Position numbers and translations under genes: made by a program. From Streptomyces rugosispiralis (GTDB lineage: Bacteria > Actinomycetota > Actinomycetes > Streptomycetales > Streptomycetaceae), in assembly GCF_024505145.1 (NCBI RefSeq), contig NZ_JANIAA010000040.1, positions 1 through 64,000 of the forward strand: DNA of 64,000 bases, written 5' to 3'. The notes below the pieces were generated by a model that saw only the letters and a list, made by a program, of their open reading frames with translations, did not search any database and was not told the DNA's origin. This document shows, one piece after another, positions 1 through 8,808 of the stretch (its first letter is position 1; every line of letters starts with the position of its first letter).

Positions 1-123
1 TAGCGGAATGGCTGGACGCCAAGCCTTGCCCCCAGGGGCAACGTCAACAGGTGTGCAGGGAATAACCGCGCTGGAAAACGGTTGGTGACCGGTGAGCCGG
101 CGCGGCCGGGGAATCCGGCCGGG

Positions 124-1122
124 CTATTCGGGAAGCAGTTCCGCGGCGCGGTCGGCGACCTCTTGATGCAGGGCGTCGCGCACGGCCCGTACGGCGGGAT
201 GGGTGATCGCTTCCCGCCGCACGGCCAGCGTGATCGGCAGTCGGATGTCGACCTCATCGGGCAGCAGCCGCCGCAACTGGGCCCGATGGGCGAGGAAGGC
301 GGGCAGCACGCCGATACCGGCCCCCAGGCGGGTGGCTTCGACCTGAGCGAAGACGTTCGTGGAGGAGAACGCGGGGGTGACTCCCGGCAGATGGCGTTCG
401 ATATCCAGGTCGCCGACCTGGAGCATCGACTCGATGTAGAAGATCAGCGCGTGTTCCCGCAGGTCGGCCAGGGCCTCGGGCGATCCGCACCGGGCAAGGT
501 ACTCGTCGCTGGCGTACAGCCCCAGCGCGTAGTCGGTGAGGTGTTCGGTGACCAGACGGCTCCCCGGCGTCCGGCCGATGGCCAGGGCGAGATCGAAGCC
601 CGACGGGTGCAGGGTCAACTGCCGGGTGGCCGTGATCAGCTCGGCCTGCAGCCCGGGATGGCGTCGGCGCACCCGGGCCAGGGCGGGCGTGGCGAAGACG
701 GTGCCGAAGCCGTCCGGGGCGTTCACCCGCACGGTGCCGTGCAGCGACGGCGCGTCCTGGCCGGACACCGCGTCGACGACGCGGGCCAGGGCGTCCTCGA
801 TCGCGCGTGCGTTCTCCGAAACGGCCTTACCGGCGTCCGTCAGGGCCCAGCCCTCGGAGCCGCGCTCCATCAGCCGCAGACCGAGGCTCTTCTCCAGCGC
901 GGTGATGCGGCGGGACACGGTGGTGTGGTCCACGCCGAGTGCGTCGGCCGCGGCCACCAGACGTCCCGTACGGGCGACCGCGAGCAGGTAGCGAAGATCG
1001 TCCGCGCGGAGCCTGCGCGGATCGAGCCTGCCGCGGTCCGCCCGCGGAGGCGGGGCCGGATCCTCGGCGGCCGGGCGGGAAGCGGAGTGCACGGGACCCA
1101 AGGTATCTGCATTTCTGCACAT
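124..1122 (-). CDS. LysR-family transcriptional regulator
   Basis: LysR-type DNA-binding regulator. An N-terminal winged helix-turn-helix (ADALGVDHTTVSRRI) is followed by a LysR substrate-type ligand domain to the end, at normal family length apart from a Pro/Arg-rich N-terminal extension. I start at the ATG at 1122; the GTG at 1092 is an equal alternative, because neither has a strong ribosome-binding site. It is divergent from the iron alcohol dehydrogenase at 1230, the usual LysR arrangement, so that gene is the likely target (inference). TCTGCA occurs three times at its 5' end (1106, 1114, 1127) and may belong to the binding region. Confidence 0.9.
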   Translation of the reverse strand: MCRNADTLGPVHSASRPAAEDPAPPPRADRGRLDPRRLRADDLRYLLAVARTGRLVAAADALGVDHTTVSRRITALEKSLGLRLMERGSEGWALTDAGKAVSENARAIEDALARVVDAVSGQDAPSLHGTVRVNAPDGFGTVFATPALARVRRRHPGLQAELITATRQLTLHPSGFDLALAIGRTPGSRLVTEHLTDYALGLYASDEYLARCGSPEALADLREHALIFYIESMLQVGDLDIERHLPGVTPAFSSTNVFAQVEATRLGAGIGVLPAFLAHRAQLRRLLPDEVDIRLPITLAVRREAITHPAVRAVRDALHQEVADRAAELLPE

Positions 1123-1229
1123 CGCATCTGCACCATTGGCGATTGAACGCAGAACCTCGCGGGCGGCACAGTCGAACAGCCCCGGCCGGAGCACCCAGCC
1201 CCCTTCCTCCCACCGTTGAGAGGTTCTCC

Positions 1230-2390
1230 ATGGTCGCCAGTCTGTCCCTGCCGCGGATCATGCATGTCGGCCGCGGAGCCGCCGATGAGCTGGGCGACGT
1301 CATCACGAGCCTGGGGCTGAGCCGCCCGCTCCTGGTGACGGACGCGTTCCTGGCCGGGACGGGCGCGGCGGAACACCTGAAGACAACGCTGCAGAAGGCC
1401 GGACTGCACCCGCGACTGTTCTCCGACACCGTGCCCGACCCGACGACCGACTCGCTGGCCTCGGGCCTGAAGGCGTTGCACGACCACCGGGCGGATTCGG
1501 TGATCGGCTTCGGTGGCGGCAGCCCGATGGACACCGCCAAGGCACTCGCCCTGCTCGGCGTCCAGGGCGGTCACATGCGCGACTACAAGGCCCCGCGGGT
1601 GAACCTCGGCCCGGCGCTCCCGGTGATCGCGGTCCCCACCACCGCCGGCAGCGGATCGGAAGCGACCCAGTTCACCATCATCACCGACAGCGCCACGGAC
1701 GAGAAGATGCTCTGCACGGGCCCGGCGTTCCTGCCGCTCGCCGCCGTGGTCGACGCCGAACTGACCATGTCGATGCCGCCCCGGCTGACCGCCGACACCG
1801 GCATCGACGCCCTCACCCACGCCGTCGAGGCATATGTGAGCCGCAAGGCCAACCCGTTCTCCGACAGCCTCGCCCTCACCGCGATCGGCACCATCGGCCG
1901 CCAGCTCCGCCGCGCCTACGCCGACGGCGGCAACACCGAGGCCCGCGAGGCCATGATGCTCGCCGCGACCCAGGCCGGTATCGCGTTCTCGAACTCCAGC
2001 GTCGCCCTCGTGCACGGCATGAGCCGCCCCATCGGCGCCCACTTCCACATCGCCCACGGCCTGTCGAACGCCATGCTCTTCCCCAGCGTGACCGCCTTCT
2101 CCGTCCACGCGGCGCCCGACCGGTACGCCGACTGCGCCCGCGCCCTGGGAGCCGCGACCACCGCGGACGGCGACACCGCGGCCGCCAACAAGTTGGTCGA
2201 CGCACTCGGCGGCCTGTGCCGTGACCTGGCCGTACCCACGCCCCGCGACTACGGCATCGACCAGGACGCGTGGAACCGCCTGACGCCCCTCATGGCCGAG
2301 CAGGCCCTCGCTTCCGGCTCCCCCGCCAACAACCCCGTCGTACCCACCGCCGAGGAGATCGAAGAACTCTACTCCCGGATCTACGCCTGA
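1230..2390 (+). CDS. Iron-containing alcohol dehydrogenase
   Basis: NAD(P)-dependent group III alcohol dehydrogenase of 386 residues, the full family length, interconverting an alcohol and an aldehyde in the cytoplasm. The nucleotide-binding GGGS is at residues 95-98 with D101. The iron-binding part shows TADTGIDALTHAVEAYVS (D193, H197) and a later His cluster in HGMSRPIGAHFHIAHG. The ATG at 1230 follows GAGAGG at a good distance. It lies 25 bp before an aldehyde dehydrogenase remnant, so the original pair probably oxidised alcohol to acid via aldehyde. The divergent LysR gene probably controls it. The substrate is not predictable. Confidence 0.93.
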   Translation: MVASLSLPRIMHVGRGAADELGDVITSLGLSRPLLVTDAFLAGTGAAEHLKTTLQKAGLHPRLFSDTVPDPTTDSLASGLKALHDHRADSVIGFGGGSPMDTAKALALLGVQGGHMRDYKAPRVNLGPALPVIAVPTTAGSGSEATQFTIITDSATDEKMLCTGPAFLPLAAVVDAELTMSMPPRLTADTGIDALTHAVEAYVSRKANPFSDSLALTAIGTIGRQLRRAYADGGNTEAREAMMLAATQAGIAFSNSSVALVHGMSRPIGAHFHIAHGLSNAMLFPSVTAFSVHAAPDRYADCARALGAATTADGDTAAANKLVDALGGLCRDLAVPTPRDYGIDQDAWNRLTPLMAEQALASGSPANNPVVPTAEEIEELYSRIYA

Positions 2391-2415
2391 TTCCCCGCCA
2401 CCTCGAGGAGCCGCG

Positions 2416-3085
2416 ATGACCACGACAGCAAACGCCCCCGCACACATCGACCACTACATCGACGGCCGTCTCGACGACCGCGGCGCCCAGCGCCGCGGTG
2501 AGGTGTACCACCCCGCCACCGGCCAGGTGACCGGCCGCGTCGCACTGGGAACGGCCGCAGACGTGGACGCCGCCGTCCGGGCCGCCGCCGACGCGTTCGA
2601 GACCTGGTCCGTCACCCCATCACACGTCCCCGCCCGCGTCCTGTTCCGGTTCCGGGACCTGGTGGAACGCGAGACGGATCGCCTGGCCGCGATCATCACG
2701 GCCGAGCACGGCAAGGTGCTCGACGATGCCAAGGGCGGATCGTCCGTGGGCTCGAAGTCGTCGAATTCGCCTGCGGCATCCCCCAGCAGATGAAGGGCGA
2801 GTTCTCCGAGAACGTCGCCCGCGCGGTGGACGGACGCGGTATCCCTCCGCCAGCCGCTCGGGGTGGTCGCCGGCATTTCGCCGTTCAACTCGATCCTCGC
2901 GCACGAAGACGTCGAGGCGGTCAGCTTCGTCCGCTCGGCTCCCATCGCCAGGTACGTCCACAAGACGGCTTCCGCCAACGGCGCGCGGGTCCAGGCACTC
3001 GGCGGCGCCAAGAACCACATGGTCGTCATGCGACACGGCGGGCTGAGAACGGTGGACCTCACTCGGCCCTGTCTCGCGAATAGTG
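2416..3085 (+). pseudogene. mmsA: Methylmalonate-semialdehyde dehydrogenase-like gene, broken
   Basis: The reading frame from 2416 matches the N-terminus of CoA-acylating aldehyde dehydrogenases of the MmsA type (DHYIDGRLDD, HGKVLDDAKG). It shifts frame near 2740 and again near 2840. Residues from PLGVVAGISPFN then jump directly to AHEDVEAVSF, so about 60-100 residues of the NAD-binding domain are missing. It ends after VQALGGAKNHMVVM, without the catalytic Cys half. Two frameshifts, an internal deletion and a lost C-terminus make it non-functional. It follows the alcohol dehydrogenase and was probably its operon partner. Confidence 0.88.
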
Positions 3086-3286
3086 CGCGGAACGAGAACG
3101 CTGGAGGAACTCACATAGCGACACCGTCTCTTGGCTGGGTCCTCCATCCAGCTCAGCCAGGGTCTTGGTGAGTGGAGCGGGCTCGTCCGGCGGATCATGG
3201 GCCGAGCCAGGGCCGGACCGAGGCGAGGGCCGGCCAGTGCCCTAATCGTGTTGACCGCCCCCGGCAGGCAGTGCTGGAGTCGGCAC

Positions 3287-4027
3287 GTGGACAGCATCCC
3301 CGCCAACCGGCGGCTCTGGAACCAGATCAGCAGCGCCTACCAGCACGAGCACGACCCGCGAATCGGCGCCACACCCCGGCTGTGGGGCATGTACTCCATC
3401 CCCGACGCGCACCTGCACGCCCTGGGCGACGTCACCAGCAAGCGCGTCCTCGAACTCGGCTGCGGCGCCGGCCAGTGGTCCAGGGCGCTCGCCGCCGAGG
3501 GCGCCACCGTGGTCGGGCTCGACCTGTCCGAAGCCCAACTCGCCGCAGCGGCCCGCGCGATGGGTGCGGCCCGCTATCCGCTGGTGCAAGGCGCCGCCGA
3601 ACAACTCCCCTTCGCCGCCGACAGCTTCGACCTGGTGTTCTGCGACTTCGGTGGGCTCAGCTGGGCGCCCCCGCACCTGGCCGTCCCGGAGGCCGCACGC
3701 GTCCTGGGCCGAGGCGGGCGCCTGGTGTTCAACGTCGCCAGCCCATGGTTCGAAGCTTGCTACGACGAAGCCGCCGGCCGCGTGACCACGACGCTGCAGA
3801 AGGACTACTTCGGGCTGAACACCATCGCCGAGGACGACGGCGCGACCAGCTATCAGCTCACCTACGGCGACTGGGTCAAGGTCCTGCGAGGCGCGGGTCT
3901 CATCATCGACGACCTCATCGAGCCACGGCCCGAACTCGGAACACTCAACGGCTACAACGAAACCGACCCACCCGACTGGGCACACCGCTGGCCGGCGGAA
4001 CTGCTCTGGGTAACCCACAAACCGTAA
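3287..4027 (+). CDS. Class I SAM-dependent methyltransferase
   Basis: Methyltransferase of the Methyltransf_11/25 type, 246 residues. SAM motif I is VLELGCGAGQWSRALA and the acidic strand-2 end is VVGLDLSEAQL; the post-II region is FDLVFCDFGGLSW. The GTG at 3287 is preferred because GGAG sits 7 bases upstream and the protein then begins just before a typical N-terminal helix; upstream in-frame sequence has no family resemblance. The substrate is unknown. It stands alone between the mmsA remnant and a TetR gene. Confidence 0.88.
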   Translation: MDSIPANRRLWNQISSAYQHEHDPRIGATPRLWGMYSIPDAHLHALGDVTSKRVLELGCGAGQWSRALAAEGATVVGLDLSEAQLAAAARAMGAARYPLVQGAAEQLPFAADSFDLVFCDFGGLSWAPPHLAVPEAARVLGRGGRLVFNVASPWFEACYDEAAGRVTTTLQKDYFGLNTIAEDDGATSYQLTYGDWVKVLRGAGLIIDDLIEPRPELGTLNGYNETDPPDWAHRWPAELLWVTHKP

Positions 4028-4104
4028 GTTCCGCCGCGCCGAGACGTGAAGGCATCCCCTCGCCGGGTTATCGGGTCTGAGGCTGTTGACCTGGGTGTCG
4101 CCGG

Positions 4105-4200
4105 GTGCTGGGGCCGGCGTTGTTCTCTCCGGCTCCGTATCCGGAAGTCATGCGGCACCTGGCGGAGGGACTGCGGTGCCAGGGGCTGTCCCACAACTGC
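4105..4200 (+). mobile_element. IS4-like transposase N-terminal scrap
   Basis: A short stretch reads ALFSPAPYPEVMRHLAEGLR, resembling the conserved start of Streptomyces IS4-family transposases (usually LF...YEEVMR..V.GLR). Nothing downstream continues it. This is recognition from memory of a short motif. Confidence 0.35.
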
Positions 4201-4231
4201 TGGAAGAGCGGACCTCGAAGGGGATCGGCGA

Positions 4232-4267
4232 TTGAGGAACGATCGTTCTTGACTGATCGTTCCTCAA
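4232..4267. promoter_or_regulatory. Operator-like inverted repeat of the TetR gene
   Basis: Perfect 13-bp arms TTGAGGAACGATC (4232-4244) and GATCGTTCCTCAA (4255-4267) are separated by 10 bases. The left half also contains the 12-bp palindrome GAACGATCGTTC (4237-4248), and GATCGTTC recurs at 4255. The -35 box of the TetR promoter lies between the arms, so a bound repressor would cover it. Autoregulation is inferred from position. Confidence 0.8.
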
Positions 4268-4278
4268 CTGCCTACTGT
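4249..4278 (+). promoter_or_regulatory. Promoter of the TetR gene, leaderless
   Basis: TTGACT (4249-4254), an 18-base spacer and TACTGT (4273-4278). Transcription should begin at about 4285, one base from the ATG at 4286, predicting a leaderless mRNA, which is common for actinobacterial TetR genes. Confidence 0.65.
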
Positions 4279-4285
4279 GGCGGTC

Positions 4286-4786
4286 ATGGGCAGGCCAAGA
4301 GCATTCGACGAGGACGAAGCGGTACGTGCCGCCGTGGGTCTGTTCGGCGGACGCTCGTATGACGGTGTGTCCGTTGACGATCTCGTCAGCCACCTCGGCG
4401 TGCACCGCAACAGCCTGTACAAGACGTTCGGCAGCAAGCGCGGGCTCTACCTGATCGCCCTGCGCCGCCACCTGGCCGACGACGTCCGCCCTTTGCTCGA
4501 CGCGCTCGCCGACGCACCGGATGCCGGGGCCGCACTGCGGCTCGTCACATCGGCCGACCTCGGCCTGCTGCTGCTCGCGGCGGTCGAACGCGCACCGGTC
4601 GACGAGGAGGTCGCCTCCGAAGTGACGGCCGCTTTGGCCGCCGTGGACCAGGCGATCGCCCACGCGCTCGGCGTTCCCGCCGACCTGGCCGCCGCGCTCA
4701 CCGCCGCCGCACTGGGCCTCCTCCTGCGCGGCAACTCCGACGGCGCCACCACCGCGCTGATCCAACGCCTCGCCCCTCTCACCTGA
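4286..4786 (+). CDS. TetR-family transcriptional regulator
   Basis: 166-residue TetR/AcrR repressor. It begins MGRPRAFDEDEAV and carries the helix-turn-helix VDDLVSHLGVHRNSLYKTFGSKRGLY, then an Ala/Leu-rich helical ligand domain that is shorter than usual. A GTG at 4277 is in frame, but the predicted promoter -10 box covers it, so I start at 4286. The strong palindrome upstream supports self-repression. The frameshifted gene at 4800 begins 13 bases after its stop and was probably co-transcribed. Confidence 0.9.
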   Translation: MGRPRAFDEDEAVRAAVGLFGGRSYDGVSVDDLVSHLGVHRNSLYKTFGSKRGLYLIALRRHLADDVRPLLDALADAPDAGAALRLVTSADLGLLLLAAVERAPVDEEVASEVTAALAAVDQAIAHALGVPADLAAALTAAALGLLLRGNSDGATTALIQRLAPLT

Positions 4787-4799
4787 AAAGGGAACCGAC

Positions 4800-5191
4800 A
4801 TGGCACTCGTTCGCATCGACGGCGACGACCTCGTCGTCGTGATCGAGGCCTCAACAAGCTCTGGGCCTTCAAGAGCAGCCTGACCATCCCGCTGGCCAAC
4901 GTCCGTGGCGCGACCGCCGACCCGGGCATCGCCACCGAACCCAAGGGAATCCGCGCGCCGGCGGCCCGCGTCCCCGGTGTGATCACCGCGGGAACATTCC
5001 ATCAGGACGGCGAGAAGATCTTCTGGGACGTCAGGGATCCGTCGAAGGCCGTCGTGGTCGAACTCGCCGACGAGCAGTACGCACGCCTGATTCTCCAGGT
5101 TGACGACCCCCGCGCGACTGTCGCCCTGGTCGAGAACGCCCTTGTCCGAAGGGAGGTAGGCCAATGTTTCGCCACTTGGCAGCGGCTTTGA
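4800..5191 (+). pseudogene. Small conserved protein, one-base frameshift
   Basis: The frame from ATG 4800 (MALVRIDGDDLVVVIE) is lost at about 4848, where one G appears missing; restoring it gives continuous sequence IE-GLNKLWAFKSSLTIPL running into the frame that ends at 5191 (FHQDGEKIFWDVRDPSKAVV...VDDPRATVALVENAL). The whole resembles a small actinobacterial PH-like protein of about 120 residues whose function I do not know. It could be intact if the missing G is a sequencing error. It overlaps the hydrolase start at 5164. Confidence 0.7.
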
Positions 5192-6191
5192 TGGCACTGG
5201 CCGTCGTCACCGCCACTCCGGCCGAGGCGACGCCCGGTCTCGTGCCTGCCGCCGACCGCGAGGTCGTCTTCACGGCCGACGGCACGACCGCGTACGGCAC
5301 CCTGCACGTTCCCGAGCATCGTGCCGGGCAACGGCTGCGGGCGGCACTGCTGCTGCCCGGCAGCGGACCCACCGACCGCGACGGCAACCAACCGCCCGGG
5401 TCCGCACCGCACACCCTGGCACAGTTGGCCGACGCGCTCGACAGGGACGGAATCGCCACGCTGCGGTTCGACAAGTACGGCACCGGGCGCACCGGACTCG
5501 GCGCCTACCGGGACCGCCCGGAAGAACTCGCCTACCCGGCATTCGTCCGCCAGGCACGGGCCGCCTACGAGTCGTTGCGCGATCAGCCGGAGACCGATCC
5601 GAGTGCGCTGCTGGTCGTTGGACACAGCGAGGGCGCGATGACGGGACTGCTGCTGGGCGGCACCGTCCGCCCGCGCCCGGCCGGCCTGGCGCTTCTGCAA
5701 CCGCAGGCGATCCGCCTGCTGGACCTGGTCGCGCTCCAGCTCAAAGCCCAGATCGCCGAAGCGACCCGGCAGGGCCAGTTCACACCGGAGCAGCAACGCG
5801 CTGTCAACGCGGCCATCGACGCCGCCGTCACTTCCCTGCGCGAACACCGACCGGTCGACACCACCGGCCTGCCCCCGCGATCGCCCAGCTCTTCGAGGCG
5901 TTCCACGGCCCGAGCGCCCGGTTCGTGGAAAGCGACGACGCCGTCTGCCCACCGGACACCGCCGCCGCACTCCGGCCGGGGACCAACGTGCTGCTGACGT
6001 GCGGCACGAACGACGCCCAGGTCCCTTGTGTCACAACGACCGCCCTGATGACCGCCCTGCATCACGCGCATGCTGGTGGACCGGGCCGCGTGGCGCTGCC
6101 GGGAGTGGACCATCTGCTGCACAACGCCGACCACCCGCACACGCTCGCGCCGCCCGTACTCGACGCCCTGCGCCGGTTCGCTCGACACTGA
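5164..6191 (+). pseudogene. Secreted alpha/beta hydrolase, one-base frameshift
   Basis: Starts with a signal peptide (MFRHLAAALMALAVVTATPAEA) and continues as an alpha/beta hydrolase: oxyanion region LLLPGSGPTDRDGN, nucleophile elbow GHSEGAM. The frame breaks near 5878, where one base is missing in a C/G run. The other frame continues naturally as AIAQLFEAFHGPSARFVESDDAV and ends with TCGTNDAQVP (acid) and VDHLLHNADHP (catalytic His) at 6191. With one base restored it would be about 340 residues and complete. Decay and base-calling error cannot be separated here. Confidence 0.8.
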
Positions 6192-6281
6192 CGCCGGCCG
6201 AGGACGTCCCCCGACTTCCAGTGCTCTGACCGCACAGGCTCGCCGGATCCGGTCAGGCTGCGCCGGCGAGGGGGCGGCCGC

Positions 6282-6450
6282 CCCAGCGAATTGCCTGACC
6301 AAGACCGCGGCTGCCGGGCACGGTTCATGGTCCGGGACCGGGACGGGAAGTTCCCCGTCCTCTTCGATGCCGTCCTCAAGGACGCAGGGATCGAAGTCGT
6401 CCTCAGCGGCATCCAGACGCCCAGAATGAACTCGATCGTGGAAAGCCGGC
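6282..6450 (+). mobile_element. DDE (rve-type) transposase fragment
   Basis: Encodes RARFMVRDRDGKFPVLFDAVLKD...GIEVVLSGIQTPRMNSIVE, the second-Asp to Glu part of an IS3/IS481-like integrase core. Both ends are missing. The right end abuts a reversed TetR fragment. Confidence 0.8.
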
Positions 6451-6451
6451 C

Positions 6452-6609
6452 CGGCGGGCCACCGTTACGGGTGGGTCGACGCCCTGGGCCGCGAAGACCT
6501 CTCGTGCGGCCTTCAGGACGCGTTCGCGGTGGCGGCGGGCGTCGGCGCGCAGGTCCGCGGAAGGCTTACGGCCGTTCCCAGGGGCGCCGCCGAGGCGGGA
6601 TCGTCCGCG
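6452..6609 (-). pseudogene. TetR regulator N-terminal fragment
   Basis: The minus strand reads RKPSADLRADARRHRERVL then KAAREVFAAQGVDPPVTVARRAG, the first helices of a TetR repressor. The frame is preceded by a stop (6610-6612) with no start codon, and the end is cut by the transposase fragment at about 6451. It faces away from the SDR gene at 6726, so it is probably the relic of that gene's divergent repressor. Confidence 0.65.
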
Positions 6610-6725
6610 TTATGAGAGATCCCATCAGGCGTGTTTCTCACTTGCCGGCCAAGTGGATGGTGCCGCCCGCTGACGTGGTTAGCGTGAACGAACCAAGCCT
6701 ATCGGCCTCCAGTCCGAGGAGAATC

Positions 6726-7529
6726 ATGCACGACCTGTCTCGTCTGTCCGGTACCACGGCGCTGGTTACGGGGGCGTCGGGTGGTATAGGCGCCGAATTC
6801 GCCGCCAGGCTCGCCCAGCGTGGTGCTGACCTCGTCCTCGTGGCCCGATCGGGCGACAAACTGGAGGCGCTCGCCTCGTCCCTGCGCTCCGCACACGGAG
6901 TGCGCGTGCTGACGGAGAAGCTGGACCTGTCCGAGCCCGAGGCGCCTCGGGCAATGTTCGAGTGGACCGTCGAGCACGGGCTGGAGGTCGGTTTCCTCGT
7001 GAACAACGCAGGCGGCGGTGTCGGCGGGGCAGCGGCGAAAGCCGATCCGGCGGTCGTCGCAGCGATGGTGAACCTGAACGGGCAAGCCGTGGTGGAGAAC
7101 ACGATCCGCTTCCTGCCGGGTATGGTCTCCCGTGGCCGCGGAACAATCGTGAACGTCACGAGCGCTTCCGCGTTCATGCCCACGCCCTACCTGGCCGCCT
7201 ACGGCGGGAGCAAGGCGATGGCGCAGTCATTCACACTGGCGGTCGGTGCCGAGGTCGCCGACGCGGGCGTCCGGGTGCTGGCGGTCTCTCCCGGGGTGAC
7301 CGTCACAGGGCAGAAGTCCGAGGACATCCTGCCCGCGATGGCGAGACTGGGTGGGCTGCGGCAGCCGGAGCACGTCGTCACCACCGCTTTCCGCGCACTG
7401 GACTCGCGCAAGGCGTCGGTGGTCGACGGCCGCCGCAACGCGCTGTTCGCTCGACTGGTCCAACGCCTGCCGCATCGGACGACCCGCGCGCTGGGACGCC
7501 GGCTGGCAGCGAGGCTCACCGGCTTTTGA
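6726..7529 (+). CDS. Short-chain dehydrogenase/reductase
   Basis: Classical SDR of 267 residues. TGASGGIG is the cofactor motif, NNAG is present, the catalytic Ser lies in VNVTSASAF and the active-site Tyr/Lys in YGGSK. The C-terminal tail is basic (RLPHRTTRALGRRLAARL), as in the DltE/YqjQ-like subgroup. The ATG at 6726 has GAGGAG 5 bases upstream. Upstream bases up to 6291 are open in the same frame but belong to transposase debris. Substrate unknown. A divergent TetR fragment suggests it was once repressed by TetR. Confidence 0.9.
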   Translation: MHDLSRLSGTTALVTGASGGIGAEFAARLAQRGADLVLVARSGDKLEALASSLRSAHGVRVLTEKLDLSEPEAPRAMFEWTVEHGLEVGFLVNNAGGGVGGAAAKADPAVVAAMVNLNGQAVVENTIRFLPGMVSRGRGTIVNVTSASAFMPTPYLAAYGGSKAMAQSFTLAVGAEVADAGVRVLAVSPGVTVTGQKSEDILPAMARLGGLRQPEHVVTTAFRALDSRKASVVDGRRNALFARLVQRLPHRTTRALGRRLAARLTGF

Positions 7530-7588
7530 CCGACGGGGCACGCGCCGATCACTACCGCTCGCCCTCGTGACTACGACGACGCCGCGGC

Positions 7589-7645
7589 CACGCCCGCCCT
7601 GCACGACCGCGCCCGCCCCGCACGACCGCGCCCGCCCTGCACGAC
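7589..7645. repeat. 19-bp tandem repeat, three units
   Basis: Three adjacent 19-base units (7589, 7608, 7627) built on CGCGCCCGCCCTGCACGAC, with two mismatches in the first unit and one in the second. They lie between the SDR stop and an IS5 remnant; no coding role is evident. Confidence 0.8.
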
Positions 7646-7683
7646 CGCGCCTGCTACACCGGCGGCCGCGCCGCCCACCCTGG

Positions 7684-7960
7684 GCGGGCATTCTCTGTCA
7701 GGCGGCGGGTCATGAGGTTGATCATCGCGAGGTGAACCATGGCTTCGGGGTGGTGGGGGTGGGTTTCGTAGTCGCGGGCCATGCGACGGTGGTTCATCAG
7801 CCGGCCCAGCGTTCTCTCGACGGCCCATCGCCTCGGCAGGACGGTGAATCCTCTGGTGGCGGGGTCGCGGCGGACGATGTGCATGTCGATGCCGAGGGCC
7901 GCGGCGTGCTCGACGAGGTGCCGGCGGCAGCCGCCGCCGACCTTTCCGATCGGTCCGGAC
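7684..7960 (-). mobile_element. IS5-family transposase C-terminal fragment
   Basis: Reads GIDMHIVRRDPATRGFTVLPRRWAVERTLG... with RLMNHRRMARDYE and AMVHLAMINLMTRRLTE, the terminal catalytic region (the E of DDE in WAVERT) of IS5-type transposases. The upstream half is absent and the frame shifts near 7900. Its truncated end abuts the aldo/keto reductase stop. Confidence 0.8.
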
Positions 7961-7977
7961 TACCACTTGGGGTGGGG

Positions 7978-8574
7978 TCAGACCCAGTCGGGGACGTGCC
8001 CTTCGGCGTAGCGGGCGCCGAAGCCGCCGGTCGGGAGGATCTCGTGGATCGCGGCGAGATCGGCATCGGTGAGGGCGACGTCGGCGGCGTGGGCGTTCTC
8101 CCGCACGCGGGCGGCGCTACGGGTGCCGGGGATCGGGACGATGTGCTCGCCTTGGGCGAGCAGCCAGGCCAGGGCGAGCCGGGAGGCGGTGATGCCCTTG
8201 GCGGCGGCCGGCTTGCCGAGTCGGCCCACGGCTTCGATGTTCTTCTCGAAGTTGCCAGGCTGCCAGCGCGGGTCGGTGTTGCGCATGTCGGTGGCGTCGT
8301 ACTGGCCGGCGGGCTTGGCGGTGCCGGTGATGAAGCCGCGGCCGAGCGGTGAGTAGGCGACGAAGCCGACGCCGAGCTCCTGCAGAGTCGGGAAGAGCCG
8401 CTCGACGTCGCGCTCGAAGAGCGAGTACTCGGTCTGCAGAACCGAGACCGGCTGGACGGCGTGCGCGCGGCGGATGGTCCGCGGGCCCGCTTCGCTGAGG
8501 CCGAAGTACTTGACCTTGCCCGCGTCGATGAGGTCCTTGACGGTGCCGGCGACGTCCTCGATCGCGACGGGCGA
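7978..8574 (-). pseudogene. Aldo/keto reductase, N-terminus missing
   Basis: C-terminal two thirds of an aldo/keto reductase: KVKYFGLSEAGPRTIRRAHA, then LQTEYSLFERDVE, GVGFVAYSPLGRGFITG, and IPGTRSAARVRENAHA for NADPH binding. The first ~120 residues with the catalytic Tyr and Asp are gone and replaced at about 8575 by a transposase scrap, so no start exists. It ends normally at DWV. Truncated by insertion or deletion. Confidence 0.85.
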
Positions 8575-8589
8575 GTTAATCGGCCTCGG

Positions 8590-8690
8590 GCATCCGATCG
8601 CCGCATCCACACCGTATGGGAGATCCTGAACGCTACGGGCATCGATCCGGCCCCACGCCGCGCCGAGGGGCGCGCCTGGTCCTCGGCAGA
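8590..8690 (+). mobile_element. DDE transposase scrap
   Basis: About 30 codons read (with one frameshift) LGHPIAAS-TVWEILNATGIDPAPRR, the linker that precedes the first catalytic Asp in the IS481/IS3-like transposases seen elsewhere in this window (49.0 kb and 61.2 kb). Confidence 0.65.
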
Positions 8691-8759
8691 CAGGCGGGGC
8701 TGAGTGCAGCGACGCGGACGCGTGCTTACATGTCCGCGTTTGGTCGATATGCACTAAGG

Positions 8760-8767
8760 TTTCGAAA
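8760..8767. promoter_or_regulatory. TTTCGAAA motif upstream of the GntR gene
   Basis: Palindrome TTTCGAAA 42 bases before the GntR start; the same octamer sits 6 bases upstream of the -35 box in the two catabolic promoters at 12.7 and 21.9 kb. A -10-like TAAAAT follows at 8795-8800. Eight bases alone are weak; weight comes from the recurrence. Confidence 0.45.
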
Positions 8768-8808
8768 GTCGCCGCAGCTTACCCATAAGCCAGGTAAAAT
8801 GATGGACC

